DNA of 64,000 nt from Agromyces sp. H17E-10 (lineage in GTDB: Bacteria; Actinomycetota; Actinomycetes; Actinomycetales; Microbacteriaceae): contig NZ_CP095042.1 of NCBI RefSeq assembly GCF_022919715.1, forward strand, positions 62,001-126,000. The letters run 5' to 3'. Below the pieces are notes generated by a model. The model saw nothing but the letters and a program-made list of their open reading frames with translations. It did not search any database and was not told where the DNA came from. Each line of letters starts with the position of its first letter. The first letter of the stretch is position 1. Shown piece after piece: positions 9,455 through 19,178 of this stretch. The position numbers and the translations under genes are program-made.

Positions 9455-10126
9455 CTAACCGGCGGCCGGCCGGTTCCCGGTGATTGCCGTTCCGATCCGC
9501 AGGTGTGTCGCACCCTCCAGAATCGCGTCGCGGAAGTCGTGGCTCATCCCCATCGACAGGGCGGTCGCGTCGGGTGCAAGCCGCACGATGCGCTCGGACA
9601 GCCCGCGGACGCGCGCGAACGCGGGCCGAGCGGGCTCGTCGAGCGGGGCGACCGCCATGAGCCCGCGCAGGCGCAGGCCGGGCGTCTCGAGCACGTGCTC
9701 GACGAGCGCATCGAGCTCCGCAGGGGCGACGCCGCCTCGGCCGGGGTCGTCCGTCAGGTTGACCTGCACGAAGCAGTCGACCAGCGTCTCCTCCGACCGG
9801 AGCACGTCGACGAGCGCCGGCCGGTCGATCGAGTGGATCGCCGAGGCGTACGCGCGCACCTGCCGCGCCTTCTTGCTCTGGAGCTGCCCGACGAAGTGCC
9901 AGCGCAGGTCGAGGTCGGCGAGCTCCGCCGCCTTCGCCTGCGCCTCCTGGTGGCGGTTCTCCCCCACGTCGCGAACGCCGAGCGCGGCGAGGTCGGCGAC
10001 GAGCGACGCCGGCTGGAACTTGGTCACCACGATGGTCGTGATCTCGGATGCCTCGCGGCCGGCGTCGGCCGCGGCATCCGCGATCGCCGACTGCACGGCG
10101 GCGAGCCGGAAGCCGAGGCCGCTCAT
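9455..10126 (-). CDS. PLP homeostasis protein (YggS/PROSC family)
   Basis: Binds pyridoxal 5'-phosphate and maintains vitamin B6 and amino-acid balance; it has no known catalytic activity. It has 223 residues forming a single alanine-racemase-like barrel. The PLP lysine is in VVTKFQPA (K36); further motifs are DVGENRHQEAQAK, WHFVGQLQSKKA, GLMAV and LSMGMSHDF. It lies in the invariant ftsZ - yggS - sepF order, 31 nt downstream of ftsZ. Confidence 0.93.
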   Translation of the reverse strand: MSGLGFRLAAVQSAIADAAADAGREASEITTIVVTKFQPASLVADLAALGVRDVGENRHQEAQAKAAELADLDLRWHFVGQLQSKKARQVRAYASAIHSIDRPALVDVLRSEETLVDCFVQVNLTDDPGRGGVAPAELDALVEHVLETPGLRLRGLMAVAPLDEPARPAFARVRGLSERIVRLAPDATALSMGMSHDFRDAILEGATHLRIGTAITGNRPAAG

Positions 10127-10157
10127 GCGCCTCGCCTCCGGCTCGTCTCGCAGCGGC

Positions 10158-11375
10158 TCACTTGAGGAAGTCGGGGATGTCGAGGTCGTCGTCGCCGTCG
10201 TCGAACGCCGGGTCGGTGACGATCTGGTCGGCCGTCGACGTCGTCGCCTCGCCCCAGTTCGCCGTCTCCACGAGCTCGTCGATGTCGATCTCGGAGATGA
10301 CGTCGGCGGCCTCGTCGCTCAGCGAGTCGCCGAGCGCCGCGCCGCCCGCGGCGACGGGCACGCCGACGGCGGCCGCGGCGGCGGGCACGAAGTTCGTGCG
10401 CCTGGCTTCGACGGGCTTCGCGTTCGGCTCACCGCCGTCGAACCCGGCGGCGATGACGGTGACCCGCACCTCGTCGCCGAGCGTGTCGTCGATGACCGCG
10501 CCGAAGATGATGTTCGCCTCGGGGTGCACGGCCTCCTGCACGAGTCGGGCCGCGTCGTTGATCTCGAAGATGCCGAGGTTCGAGCCGCCCTGGATCGAGA
10601 GGAGCACGCCGTGCGCGCCGTCGATCGACGCCTCCAGCAGCGGGCTCGCGACGGCGAGCTCCGCCGCCTTGATGGCACGGTCGGCCCCTCTCGAGGAGCC
10701 GATGCCCATGAGCGCGGAACCGGCACCCTGCATGACCGACTTGACGTCGGCGAAGTCGAGGTTGATGAGGCCCGGCGTCGTGATGAGGTCGGTGATGCCC
10801 TGCACACCGGCGAGGAGCACCTGGTCGGCCGTCGCGAACGCCTCGAGCATCGAGATGCCGCGGTCGCTGATCTCGAGCAGGCGATCGTTCGGCACCACGA
10901 TGAGGGTGTCGACCTCTTCCTTCAGGCGGGCGACGCCCTGCTCGGCCTGCGTCTGGCGGCGCTTGCCCTCGAAGCCGAACGGCTTCGTGACGACACCGAT
11001 CGTGAGCGCGCCGATCGACTTGGCGATGCGCGCGACGACGGGCGCGCCGCCGGTACCGGTGCCGCCGCCCTCGCCCGCGGTCACGAAGACCATGTCGGCG
11101 CCCGCGAGCGCCTCCTCGATCTCCTCCGCGTGGTCCTCTGCAGCGCGACGACCCACCTCGGGGTCGGCGCCCGCGCCGAGACCACGGGTCAGGTCTCGTC
11201 CGACGTCGAGCTTGACGTCGGCGTCGCTCATGAGCAGCGCCTGCGCGTCGGTGTTGATCGCGATGAATTCCACTCCGCGCAGGCCGAGCTCGATCATGCG
11301 GTTGACGGCGTTGACACCGCCGCCGCCGATACCGACCACCTTGATGACGGCGAGGTAGTTCTGGTTTGTCGACAT
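10158..11375 (-). CDS. ftsZ: Cell division protein FtsZ
   Basis: Tubulin-like GTPase that forms the division ring. It has 405 residues. The GTP-binding half carries [14 protein letters not shown] and the tubulin signature [10 protein letters not shown]; the T7 loop NLDFADVK and the C-terminal domain follow. A long Ala/Glu/Asp-rich linker (about 320-390) ends in the conserved peptide [10 protein letters not shown]. The ATG at 11375 is preceded by GGAAGG. The 166-nt upstream region separates it from ftsQ and holds a candidate dyad (11407-11424). Confidence 0.98.
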   Translation of the reverse strand: MSTNQNYLAVIKVVGIGGGGVNAVNRMIELGLRGVEFIAINTDAQALLMSDADVKLDVGRDLTRGLGAGADPEVGRRAAEDHAEEIEEALAGADMVFVTAGEGGGTGTGGAPVVARIAKSIGALTIGVVTKPFGFEGKRRQTQAEQGVARLKEEVDTLIVVPNDRLLEISDRGISMLEAFATADQVLLAGVQGITDLITTPGLINLDFADVKSVMQGAGSALMGIGSSRGADRAIKAAELAVASPLLEASIDGAHGVLLSIQGGSNLGIFEINDAARLVQEAVHPEANIIFGAVIDDTLGDEVRVTVIAAGFDGGEPNAKPVEARRTNFVPAAAAAVGVPVAAGGAALGDSLSDEAADVISEIDIDELVETANWGEATTSTADQIVTDPAFDDGDDDLDIPDFLK

Positions 11376-11396
11376 GTCCGGCCTTCCGTGCGAACT

Positions 11397-11424
11397 CTGA
11401 ACCCTGAACCTCTAGTCGAAGGTT
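11397..11424 (-). promoter_or_regulatory. Candidate regulatory repeats upstream of ftsZ
   Basis: On the plus strand CTGAACC occurs twice in tandem (11397-11403, 11404-11410). AACCT (407-411) and AGGTT (420-424) form an inverted repeat with an 8-nt spacer. This lies about 30-50 nt upstream of the ftsZ start. A MerR-type FtsR homologue is encoded at 44055; in Corynebacterium FtsR activates ftsZ, so this is a candidate site by inference only. Confidence 0.4.
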
Positions 11425-11541
11425 AAAGTTTTGCTGAGTATGCAATTCCTGAGATGACGGTAGGTCGCGAGCCGGGTGCCCCGCGCAAGGCGCGCCCGCG
11501 TGTCGCGATCCGACCGCCGAGATGACGTCGCGAGGGACCGG

Positions 11542-12657
11542 TCAGCCGGTCACGGGCGCCTCGGGCGACGACACGTCGTAGCCCGGAACCGTGTCGGGCG
11601 GCGCGACCACCATGAGCTTCGCCAGCACGTCGGCCTTCAGCCGTGAGTCGTTCGCCCCGCCCCAGACGACCGGGACGCCGCCCGCGAGCTCGAGCCGCAC
11701 GTCGTCGGGTGTCTCGGCCGTCGCTCCGACGAGCTGCGAGCGCACCTCGGCCGGGAGGCTCCGCACGACCGCCGCCACCGCCTTGAAGCCGTCCGAGCCG
11801 ACACCGCCGTCGACCGCGATGAGGGGCTGGCCCTCGGGGCGCTCCTTCGGCCGGTCGATGACCACCCCGGCGCCGTCGACGAGTTCGAGCCCGTCGCGGG
11901 CCTCGATGACGCCGACGGGCGTGCGCTCGACGATGCGCACGACGAGGGTGCCGGGAGGGATCGTCTCGACCGAGTAGGTCTCGATCAGCCGGAAGCCCTC
12001 GAGCGCCCGGTGCACCTCGTCGCCCGTGATGAGGGGCAACGGCGTGCCGAGCTCGCGGTCGAACGCGGTGACGATCGACGCGGCGGGGATCCGCGACGCG
12101 CCCTCGACCCGTACCTCGCGCAGGGCCATGAGCGGCGAGTAGGCGCCGGCCACGATGCCGACGGTCACGAGGGCGACCGCTCCCCCGGCGATCCACCAGG
12201 TCAGGCGACGCCGGCGCGATCGCTTCGTGAAGCGACGCACCTCCTGCTTCTCGTAACGTCGTCGCTCGCGCTCGGCCGACGCGAGCGCACGCTTCGCCGA
12301 CTTCGCGTCGGCTGGGCGGTCGGCGGCGACCGCCGCACCCGGCACGGCATGCGGGACGACGGATGCCGCGGTTCCCCGCGTGCGGTCGACGTCCCGCGTG
12401 CCCGGTTCGTCTGCGGCCCCCACCACGGGGATGCGCACGGCCGGCTCGACGACCACGATGGGTTCGGTCGAGACGCGATCGGCCGCGCCGGATCCGCCGT
12501 AGCGGAGCGACGCCGGCGCTTCCGTCTCGACCGGTGCACCGGCCGTCGGAGCGTCACCGGCCGGGGGCGTCGCCGAAGCGACGACCTCGGCTGCGGCATC
12601 CGTCACCGGCCGCGGACGCCGCGGGGTGCGCCCGTCGAAGCCCTGCGGCCGCTTCAC
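11542..12657 (-). CDS. ftsQ: Cell division protein FtsQ
   Basis: Bitopic membrane protein linking early and late divisome components. It has 371 residues. A long acidic/Pro-rich cytoplasmic region (1-140) ends in the basic stretch RRYEKQEVRRFTKRSRRRR, followed by one membrane helix (about 153-175). The extracytoplasmic POTRA domain begins LREVRVEGASRIPAASI, and the FtsQ beta domain follows to about 355. The start is GTG, 13 nt after the murC stop. The cytoplasmic part is longer than in model FtsQ proteins, as is common in actinobacteria. Confidence 0.92.
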   Translation of the reverse strand: MKRPQGFDGRTPRRPRPVTDAAAEVVASATPPAGDAPTAGAPVETEAPASLRYGGSGAADRVSTEPIVVVEPAVRIPVVGAADEPGTRDVDRTRGTAASVVPHAVPGAAVAADRPADAKSAKRALASAERERRRYEKQEVRRFTKRSRRRRLTWWIAGGAVALVTVGIVAGAYSPLMALREVRVEGASRIPAASIVTAFDRELGTPLPLITGDEVHRALEGFRLIETYSVETIPPGTLVVRIVERTPVGVIEARDGLELVDGAGVVIDRPKERPEGQPLIAVDGGVGSDGFKAVAAVVRSLPAEVRSQLVGATAETPDDVRLELAGGVPVVWGGANDSRLKADVLAKLMVVAPPDTVPGYDVSSPEAPVTG

Positions 12658-12670
12658 GCGCGGCCCGCCG

Positions 12671-14071
12671 TCACCCGCGCTCCCGCTCGAGCGAACCGAG
12701 CAGCTGCGGCACGATGCGGTACACGTCGCCGCAGCCGAGGGTGATGACGAAGTCGCCGTCGCGGGCGATCTTCGCCGTGTGGTCGGCGGCCTGCTGCCAG
12801 TCGGCGATGAACGCGACCTTGTCGTGGTCGGCGAAGCGTTCGCTCACGAGGGCGCCCGTGACGCCCGGCACCGGGTCTTCGCGGGCGCCGTACACGTCGA
12901 GCACGACGGTCTCGTCGGCGTACTCCTCGAGCACCTCGGCGAACTCCTTCGCGAAGGCCTGGGTGCGGCTGTAGGTGTGCGGCTGGTGGACGGCGATGAT
13001 GCGGCCGTCGCCGACGACCGTACGCGCGGCGGCCAGCGCGGCCGCCACCTCGGTCGGGTGGTGCGCGTAGTCGTCGTAGACGCTCACGCCGCCGACCGTG
13101 CCGTGCAGCTCGAAACGGCGGCCCGTGCCCGTGAATCGCGAGATGCCCTCGAGCGCGGCGGCCGGCTCGAAGCCGAGGCCGACGAGCACGGCGAAGGCGC
13201 CGGCCGCGTTGATCGCGTTGTGCTTGCCGGGGATCCGCAGCGTGGCCGGGTGGTCGACGCCGTCGTGCGCGATGACGAACGACACGGGGCCGTCGGTCTC
13301 GATCGAGTGCACCCGCACCGTCGCATCCGCGGCCTCGCCGAAGGTGACGACGTTCGCGTGGGCGAGACGCTCGTGCACGCGCTTCGCACCCGCGTCGTCG
13401 GAGGAGATGACCACGAGCTCCGAGGCGCGGTCGGCGAAGTCGACGAACGCCTGCTCGAAGGCCTCGCGCGAGCCGTAGTGGTCGAGGTGGTCGGGGTCGA
13501 CGTTCGTGATGAGCGCGACCGCGGTGTCGTAGAGCAGGAAGGACCCGTCGGACTCGTCGGCCTCGACGACGAAGAGCTCGCCCTCGCCGGCCGCCGACGA
13601 GACGCCGAGCCCGTCGATGACGCCGCCGTTGACGAAGCTCGGGTCGGCACCGAGCGCGAGCAGGCCCGTGACGATCATGCCGGTCGACGTCGTCTTGCCG
13701 TGCGCGCCCGCCACCGAGACGAGGCGTTGTCCCGAGATGAGCCACGCGAGCGCCTGCGAGCGGTGCAGCACCGGCAGGCCGCGCTCGAGTGCGAGCTGGT
13801 ACTCGGGGTTGTCCTGCCAGAGCGCACCGGTGACGACGACGGCTTCGGCGTCGCCGAGGTTCGCGGCGTCGTGGCCGATGGCGATCTCGGCGCCGAGTTC
13901 GCGGAGCGCCGCGATGTTCGCCGAGTCGCGCACGTCGGAGCCCGTGACGCGATGCCCAGCGCCGATGAACAGACGTGCGATGCCGCTCATGCCGGAACCC
14001 CCGATGCCGACGAAGTGCACGGCGCCGAGCTCGGCGGGGATCTGGATCGAGAGATCGGGCTTGATGGTCAC
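12671..14071 (-). CDS. murC: UDP-N-acetylmuramate--L-alanine ligase
   Basis: Adds the first amino acid (L-Ala) to UDP-MurNAc. It has 466 residues. The N-terminal Rossmann domain shows [15 protein letters not shown], the ATP loop is [13 protein letters not shown], the central domain has [12 protein letters not shown] and [10 protein letters not shown], and the C-terminal domain has [11 protein letters not shown] and HQPHTYSRT, all MurC-specific. Starts with GTG; a 108-nt gap separates it from murG. Confidence 0.97.
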   Translation of the reverse strand: MTIKPDLSIQIPAELGAVHFVGIGGSGMSGIARLFIGAGHRVTGSDVRDSANIAALRELGAEIAIGHDAANLGDAEAVVVTGALWQDNPEYQLALERGLPVLHRSQALAWLISGQRLVSVAGAHGKTTSTGMIVTGLLALGADPSFVNGGVIDGLGVSSAAGEGELFVVEADESDGSFLLYDTAVALITNVDPDHLDHYGSREAFEQAFVDFADRASELVVISSDDAGAKRVHERLAHANVVTFGEAADATVRVHSIETDGPVSFVIAHDGVDHPATLRIPGKHNAINAAGAFAVLVGLGFEPAAALEGISRFTGTGRRFELHGTVGGVSVYDDYAHHPTEVAAALAAARTVVGDGRIIAVHQPHTYSRTQAFAKEFAEVLEEYADETVVLDVYGAREDPVPGVTGALVSERFADHDKVAFIADWQQAADHTAKIARDGDFVITLGCGDVYRIVPQLLGSLERERG

Positions 14072-14166
14072 GTTCGGGCGCTCTTCCTCAGTGCGGTCGG
14101 GGTCGTCGGATGCGGTGCGCCGTCGGCGCGTTCGGGGTGGATCCGCTGCATTCCACGTTACGCGTG

Positions 14167-15258
14167 TCAGCCGCGGTCCGCGGCTCCCCCGCCGAGTGCG
14201 CGATCGACGAGGGCGACCATGCGGTCGCTGCCGTCGGCCACGCCGGCGGTGGCTGCTGCGGCCGCCATCGAAGCGGCCCGCTCACGGTCGGCGAGCAGGG
14301 GCACGAGCTCGGCCGAGACCCACTCGGGCACGAACCGGGCGTCCTCGACGAGGATGCCGCCACCGGCGCCGACCACCCCGGCCGCGTTGAACCGCTGTTC
14401 GCCGTTGCCGACCGGGTACGGCACGTACACGGCGGGGATGCCGAGCGCGGCGAGCTCGGAGACGGTCGCCGCGCCCGCACGCGAGACGGCGAAGTCGGCG
14501 AGGGCGAGCGCGAGGTCCATGCGGTCGGCGTACTCGACCATGCGGTAGCCGTCGATGCCGGGGTCGTCGACCTCGGACTTGGCACCGGTGATGTGCAGCA
14601 CCTGCCAGCCGGTCGCGACGAGCGCGGCTGCGCTGTCGACCATCGTGCGGTTGATGCGACGGGCGCCGAGTGATCCACCCGTCGCGAGCAGGACGGGGCG
14701 GTCGGGGTCGAGGTCGAAGAACTCCGCGGCGGCGCGGCGCAGCGCGGCGCGGTCGAGCGTCTCGATCTCACGGCGCAGCGGCATGCCGACGACCTCGGCA
14801 CCGGGAAGCGGTGTGCCCTCGAACGCCACGCCGACCGCACGTGCACGACGGGCGCCGAGACGGTTCGCCAGTCCGGGCTTCGCGTTGGCCTCGTGGACGA
14901 CGAAGGGGACGCCGGCACGTCGCGCGGCGACGTAGGCCGGAGTGGAGACGTAGCCGCCGAACCCGACGACGACGTCGACGCCGCGGCCGGCGATGATCTC
15001 GGTGACGTCGGCGATCGATCGCCGGAACCGCGCCGGGAACGCGGCCGCGGCGCGATTCGGCCGTCGTGGGAACGGCACCTTCGCGATCGTCAGCAGTTCG
15101 TACCCGCGGGCGGGCACGAGTCTCGCCTCGAGGCCTTCGGCGGTGCCGAGCACGAGCACCTCGGCATCGGGATCGCGATCGCGCAGGCGGTCGGCGACCG
15201 CGAGCAGGGGGTTCACGTGGCCGGCCGTTCCGCCGCCGGCGAGCAGGTAGACGGTCAT
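14167..15258 (-). CDS. murG: Lipid II synthase (undecaprenyl-PP-MurNAc-pentapeptide GlcNAc transferase)
   Basis: Transfers GlcNAc to lipid I at the inner face of the membrane, making lipid II. It has 363 residues. The N-terminal domain begins [20 protein letters not shown], the GT-B glycine loop; [16 protein letters not shown] and [13 protein letters not shown] follow. The C-terminal UDP-GlcNAc domain has [14 protein letters not shown] and [24 protein letters not shown]. The ATG overlaps the ftsW stop as ATGA (15255-15258). Confidence 0.97.
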   Translation of the reverse strand: MTVYLLAGGGTAGHVNPLLAVADRLRDRDPDAEVLVLGTAEGLEARLVPARGYELLTIAKVPFPRRPNRAAAAFPARFRRSIADVTEIIAGRGVDVVVGFGGYVSTPAYVAARRAGVPFVVHEANAKPGLANRLGARRARAVGVAFEGTPLPGAEVVGMPLRREIETLDRAALRRAAAEFFDLDPDRPVLLATGGSLGARRINRTMVDSAAALVATGWQVLHITGAKSEVDDPGIDGYRMVEYADRMDLALALADFAVSRAGAATVSELAALGIPAVYVPYPVGNGEQRFNAAGVVGAGGGILVEDARFVPEWVSAELVPLLADRERAASMAAAAATAGVADGSDRMVALVDRALGGGAADRG

Positions 15259-16523
15259 CGCGCAGCCCGCTCGGCGGCTCGGGCCTTGCGCGCGGCCGAA
15301 CGCGCGGCCAGACGGGCGGATGCCTCGGGCGTGCGCGCGACGGACAGCACGACGCCGATCGCGACGAGGGTGGTGAGCAGGGCGGTGCCGCCGGCCGAGA
15401 CGAGCGGCAGCGGGACGCCGAGGACGGGGAAGACTCCGAGCACGACACCGATATTGACACAGGCCTGCCCGATCACCCACACGAGCACGGCCGCCGTCGC
15501 CGCGCGGCCGAACGGAGTCTGCGCTCCGCGGAGCACCCGGGCGAATGCGATCGCGAGCAGCACGAACAACCCGATCACGACGATCGCCCCGATGAGCCCG
15601 AGCTCTTCGCCGATGATCGCGAAGATGAAGTCGTTGTCGGCCGCCGGCAGCCACGACCACTTCGCGACCGAGTTGCCGAGCCCGATGCCGAAGATGCCGC
15701 CGTTCGCGAGTGCGAACGTGCCGTGCTGGATCTGCCAGCAGTCGTTGACGGCGTCGCCGGTGCCGCCGGCGGCGCAGTTCGCATCGAGGAACGAGGTGAT
15801 CCGCCGCATCCGGTTCTCGCTCGAGAAGGCGACGATCACGAAGCCGACCGCCGCGATGATGACCGGCGGCAGCAGGAGCCGCAGCTTCACCCCGATGAGG
15901 AAGAGCGCGCCGAGCAGCATGGCGCCCATGATCATGACGGTGCCGAGGTCGCCGCCGAGGAGCACGAGGCCGATCGCTCCCCCGCCGACGAGCAGGATCG
16001 GCAGGATGCCGTGCGTGAAGTCGTCGAGCTTGTCCTGCTTCTTGGTGACCATGAGCCCGAGCCAGATCACGAGGGCGACCTTGATGAACTCGGACGGCTG
16101 GAACTGCACGGGGCCGATCGCGAGCCAGTTCGTGTTGCCGCCGATCTCGATGCCCATCGGGGTCGCGACGACGAGGATCTGCGGGATGCAGGTGACGATG
16201 AGCAGCGGCCACGCGATGCGCATCCAGAAGCGCTCGGGCAGGCGGCTCGCGATGAGCATCGCCGGGATGCCGATGATCGCGAACACGCCCTGGCGAACGG
16301 CCTGGTCGACGAGGCCGCCGTCCTCGATGAGCGACTCGACGAGCGACGACGAGAGCACCATGACGAGCCCGAGCACGACGAGGAAGAGCGTCGTGCCGAG
16401 CAGCAGGAAGTAGTCGGCGGACTCGGCGCGGAACACGCGTCCGAGTCGGATCCGCGCCGCCGAGATGCCCTGCTCGCCGGCCTCAGGCTTCGGCGGGCGG
16501 TTCGAGCGGGGCGGAGTCGCCAT
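15255..16523 (-). CDS. ftsW: Peptidoglycan glycosyltransferase FtsW
   Basis: SEDS-family lipid II polymerase of the divisome. About 422 residues with ten membrane segments. Family motifs are NTNWLAIGPVQFQPSEFIK, LLGGDLGTVMI and SENRMRRI, and GEELGLIGA in the large loop. The ATG at 16523 is chosen because GGGAGG stands 8 nt before it; a GTG 9 nt upstream leaves no spacing. Either start lies inside the end of murD (about 41 nt overlap). The C-terminal tail is Arg/Ala rich. Confidence 0.95.
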   Translation of the reverse strand: MATPPRSNRPPKPEAGEQGISAARIRLGRVFRAESADYFLLLGTTLFLVVLGLVMVLSSSLVESLIEDGGLVDQAVRQGVFAIIGIPAMLIASRLPERFWMRIAWPLLIVTCIPQILVVATPMGIEIGGNTNWLAIGPVQFQPSEFIKVALVIWLGLMVTKKQDKLDDFTHGILPILLVGGGAIGLVLLGGDLGTVMIMGAMLLGALFLIGVKLRLLLPPVIIAAVGFVIVAFSSENRMRRITSFLDANCAAGGTGDAVNDCWQIQHGTFALANGGIFGIGLGNSVAKWSWLPAADNDFIFAIIGEELGLIGAIVVIGLFVLLAIAFARVLRGAQTPFGRAATAAVLVWVIGQACVNIGVVLGVFPVLGVPLPLVSAGGTALLTTLVAIGVVLSVARTPEASARLAARSAARKARAAERAAR

Positions 16524-18024
16524 CCGCCTCACCTCCCAGCATCGCTCTGACCGCTTCGTGGAACCGCCGGCCGCGATCGCCGTAGTCGGCGAACTGGTCC
16601 ATCGACGCCGCCGCCGGGGCGAGCAGCACGGTGTCGCCGTCCTCGGCGACCGTCGCAGCCAGCGCGACCGCGTCGGGCATCACCTGTTCAGTGTCGTCGG
16701 CCACGACCTCGAAGAGCGGGAGTTCGGGGGCGTGTCGCCGGAACGCCTCGACGAGCGCGAGCCGGTCGCGGCCGATCACGATCGCGGCCCGGAGCCGGCC
16801 GACGTGCGCCGCGACGAGCGAGTCCGCATCCACGCCCTTGAGGAGGCCGCCGACGATCCACACGACCCGTCCGAAGGCCCGCAATGAGGCCTCGGCCGCG
16901 TGCGGGTTGGTCGCCTTCGAGTCGTCGATCCAGCGGATGCCGCCGGCGACCGCGACGGTCTCGATGCGGTGGGCGTCGAGCCGGAACTCGCCGAGCGCGT
17001 CGTGGATGACGCCCACGGGTACGCCGAACGACCGCGCGAGCGCCGAGGCGGCGAGGATGTTCGCCACGACGTGGGGTGCTGCGAGTCCCCGAGGCTCGAG
17101 CTCCGCGAGCGTCGTGATCTCGAGTGCCGCCGTGCGGCGGTCGTCGAGGAACGCGCGATCGCAGAGGATGCCGTCGACCACGCCGAAGTCGCTGGGGCCC
17201 GGCACGTCGAGACCGAAGCCGATGGCTCGCGCACCCTCCTCGACCTCCGCGTCTTCGACCATGCGGCGGGTGGCCTCGTCGGCACGGTTGTAGACGCAGG
17301 CGACCTTGGTGTTCTCGTAGACCTTGGCCTTGGCCGCACCGTAGGCCTCGAACGAGCCGTGCCAGTCGAGGTGGTCGTCGGCGAGGTTGAGCACGACGCT
17401 CGCCCAGGGGTGCACCGCCCCGGGCCCGGTCGTCGGGAGCGTGTGCAGCTGGTAGCTCGACAGCTCGACGACGAGCACGTCGAACCCGCCCGGGTCGCGC
17501 ACCGCGTCGAGCACGGGTACGCCGATGTTGCCGCACGGTGCGGCGCGCAGACCGTTCGCGGCGAGGAACGTCGCCGCCATCTGCACGGTCGTGGTCTTGC
17601 CGTTCGTCCCCGTGACGAGGATCCACTCGGCCGCGTTCACCTTGTCGCGCACGCGCCAGGCGAGTTCGATGTCGCCCCAGATCGCGACGTCCTCGCGTCC
17701 GGCCCACTCGAGCACCGGGTGATCGGGGTGGAATCCCGGCGAGGTGACGACGACCTCGGGTGCGAACGCCGTGAGCTCCTCGGGCACGGCGTCGAGCGGA
17801 TGCCGAACGAGTCGAGCCCCGATGACGTCGAGGATGCGGGCGCGGTCGTCGTCGACGGTCGGCGCGAGCACGAGCACCTCCGCACCGAGCTCGGTGAGGG
17901 TGTCGGCGACGGCGAACCCGGTCACGCCGACGCCGAGCACCGCGACCCTGAGGCCGCGCCAGTCGGCGTTCCAGCTCGTCAGCGAATCGAGGCGCTCTGC
18001 GGCCGTGCCGGCGGCATCCGCCAT
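16483..18024 (-). CDS. murD: UDP-N-acetylmuramoyl-L-alanine--D-glutamate ligase
   Basis: Adds D-Glu to UDP-MurNAc-L-Ala. About 513 residues, slightly long because of a C-terminal acidic tail. Motifs are [17 protein letters not shown] (UDP site), [12 protein letters not shown] (ATP loop), [32 protein letters not shown] and [12 protein letters not shown]. The ATG at 18024 overlaps the repaired mraY stop as TGATG; another in-frame ATG at 18039 would give a 15-nt overlap. Its 3' end overlaps ftsW. Confidence 0.95.
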   Translation of the reverse strand: MADAAGTAAERLDSLTSWNADWRGLRVAVLGVGVTGFAVADTLTELGAEVLVLAPTVDDDRARILDVIGARLVRHPLDAVPEELTAFAPEVVVTSPGFHPDHPVLEWAGREDVAIWGDIELAWRVRDKVNAAEWILVTGTNGKTTTVQMAATFLAANGLRAAPCGNIGVPVLDAVRDPGGFDVLVVELSSYQLHTLPTTGPGAVHPWASVVLNLADDHLDWHGSFEAYGAAKAKVYENTKVACVYNRADEATRRMVEDAEVEEGARAIGFGLDVPGPSDFGVVDGILCDRAFLDDRRTAALEITTLAELEPRGLAAPHVVANILAASALARSFGVPVGVIHDALGEFRLDAHRIETVAVAGGIRWIDDSKATNPHAAEASLRAFGRVVWIVGGLLKGVDADSLVAAHVGRLRAAIVIGRDRLALVEAFRRHAPELPLFEVVADDTEQVMPDAVALAATVAEDGDTVLLAPAAASMDQFADYGDRGRRFHEAVRAMLGGEADGDSAPLEPPAEA

Positions 18025-19117
18025 CAGCTCTGCAGCCATTCGAAGTAGAAGGCGCCGACGCCGGCGGCGACGAGCAGCCCCCGATGATCCAGAAGCGCAC
18101 CACGATCGTGACCTCGGCCCAGCCCTTGAGCTCGAAGTGGTGGTGGATCGGACTCATGAGGAAGATGCGCTTGCCGTGCGTGACCTTGAAGTAGGCCCGC
18201 TGCAGGATGACCGAGCCCGCCTCGATGACGAACAGTCCGCCGATGAGCAGGAGGAGGAGTTCGGTGCGGCTGAGGATCGCGAGCGCCGCGAGCGCACCGC
18301 CGAGCGCGAGCGAGCCCGTGTCGCCCATGTAGATCTTCGCCGGGTTCGTGTTCCACCAGAGGAACCCGATGAGACCGCCGACGATGGCCGTGGCCACGAT
18401 CGCGAGGTCGAGCGGGTCGCGAACCTCGTAGCAGCGGTACATGTCGGGCGGGTTGATGGTCGGGTTCGCGCACGACTGGTTGAACTGCCAGAACCCGATG
18501 ACGACGAACGACCCGATCGCGAGGATCGACGCACCGCCCGCGAGACCGTCGAGACCGTCCGTCACGTTGACGCCGTTCGAGGCCGCAGCCGAGAGCAGGC
18601 AGATCCAGATGACGTAGAGCCCGATGCCCGCGATCGTGCCGAACACCATGAAGTCGAGCGGCAGGTCGCGGATGAACGAGATGTTCGTCGACGCCGGGGT
18701 CACGCCCTGCTGGTTGGGGAACTGCAGCGCGAGCAGGGCGAACACGACGGCGACGATCATCTGGCCGGCGACCTTCGCCCAGCCACCGAGGCCGAGGGAC
18801 TGCTTCTTGCGCGTCTTCAGGAAGTCGTCGACGAAGCCGACGATGCCGAGCCCGACCATCATGAGCAGCACGAGCAGACCGGAGGTCGTCGCGCCCTCGC
18901 CCTGCACGAACGTCGCCGTGAAGTAGCCGAAGAGCGTGCCCAGGATGAAGATGATGCCGCCCATGGTGGGCGTGCCGCGCTTCACGTGGTGGCTCTGCGG
19001 GCCGTCGTCGCGGATGAACTGGCCCCAGCCGAGCCGGACGAACAGCCGGATGAACAGCGGCGTCAGGAAGAGGGTGAACGCGAGCGAGAGCGCCCCGGCG
19101 GTCAGGAGGGCTCTCAT
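18024..19117 (-). CDS. mraY: Phospho-MurNAc-pentapeptide-transferase, with apparent -1 frame disruption
   Basis: Makes lipid I from UDP-MurNAc-pentapeptide and undecaprenyl phosphate. Ten membrane segments; motifs are [58 protein letters not shown] and [11 protein letters not shown]. The reading frame is intact up to RFWIIGG, about 20 residues from the end. There a run of five C on the plus strand (18078-18082) leaves the gene one base short. Restoring one G gives [17 protein letters not shown] and a stop at 18024-18026, a normal MraY C-terminus (364 residues). Unrepaired, the frame runs on for more than 1.3 kb antiphase to murD. MraY is essential, so a homopolymer sequencing error is the simplest reading. 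Confidence 0.93.
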
Positions 19118-19178
19118 GCGGACTGCGCTCCCGTCCGGCAGTTCATCTGCCCGACATCGCCGTCATGCTGCCTTGCGC

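Noticed and set aside
15259..16212. In-frame extension upstream of murG
   Set aside because: Lies antiphase inside ftsW; MurG proper starts at [14 protein letters not shown] with an ATGA overlap.
16688..18077. Extension of the mraY frame across murD
   Set aside because: It is the result of the one-base frame loss at 18078-18082; its sequence is Arg-rich shadow code, while murD is intact in another frame.
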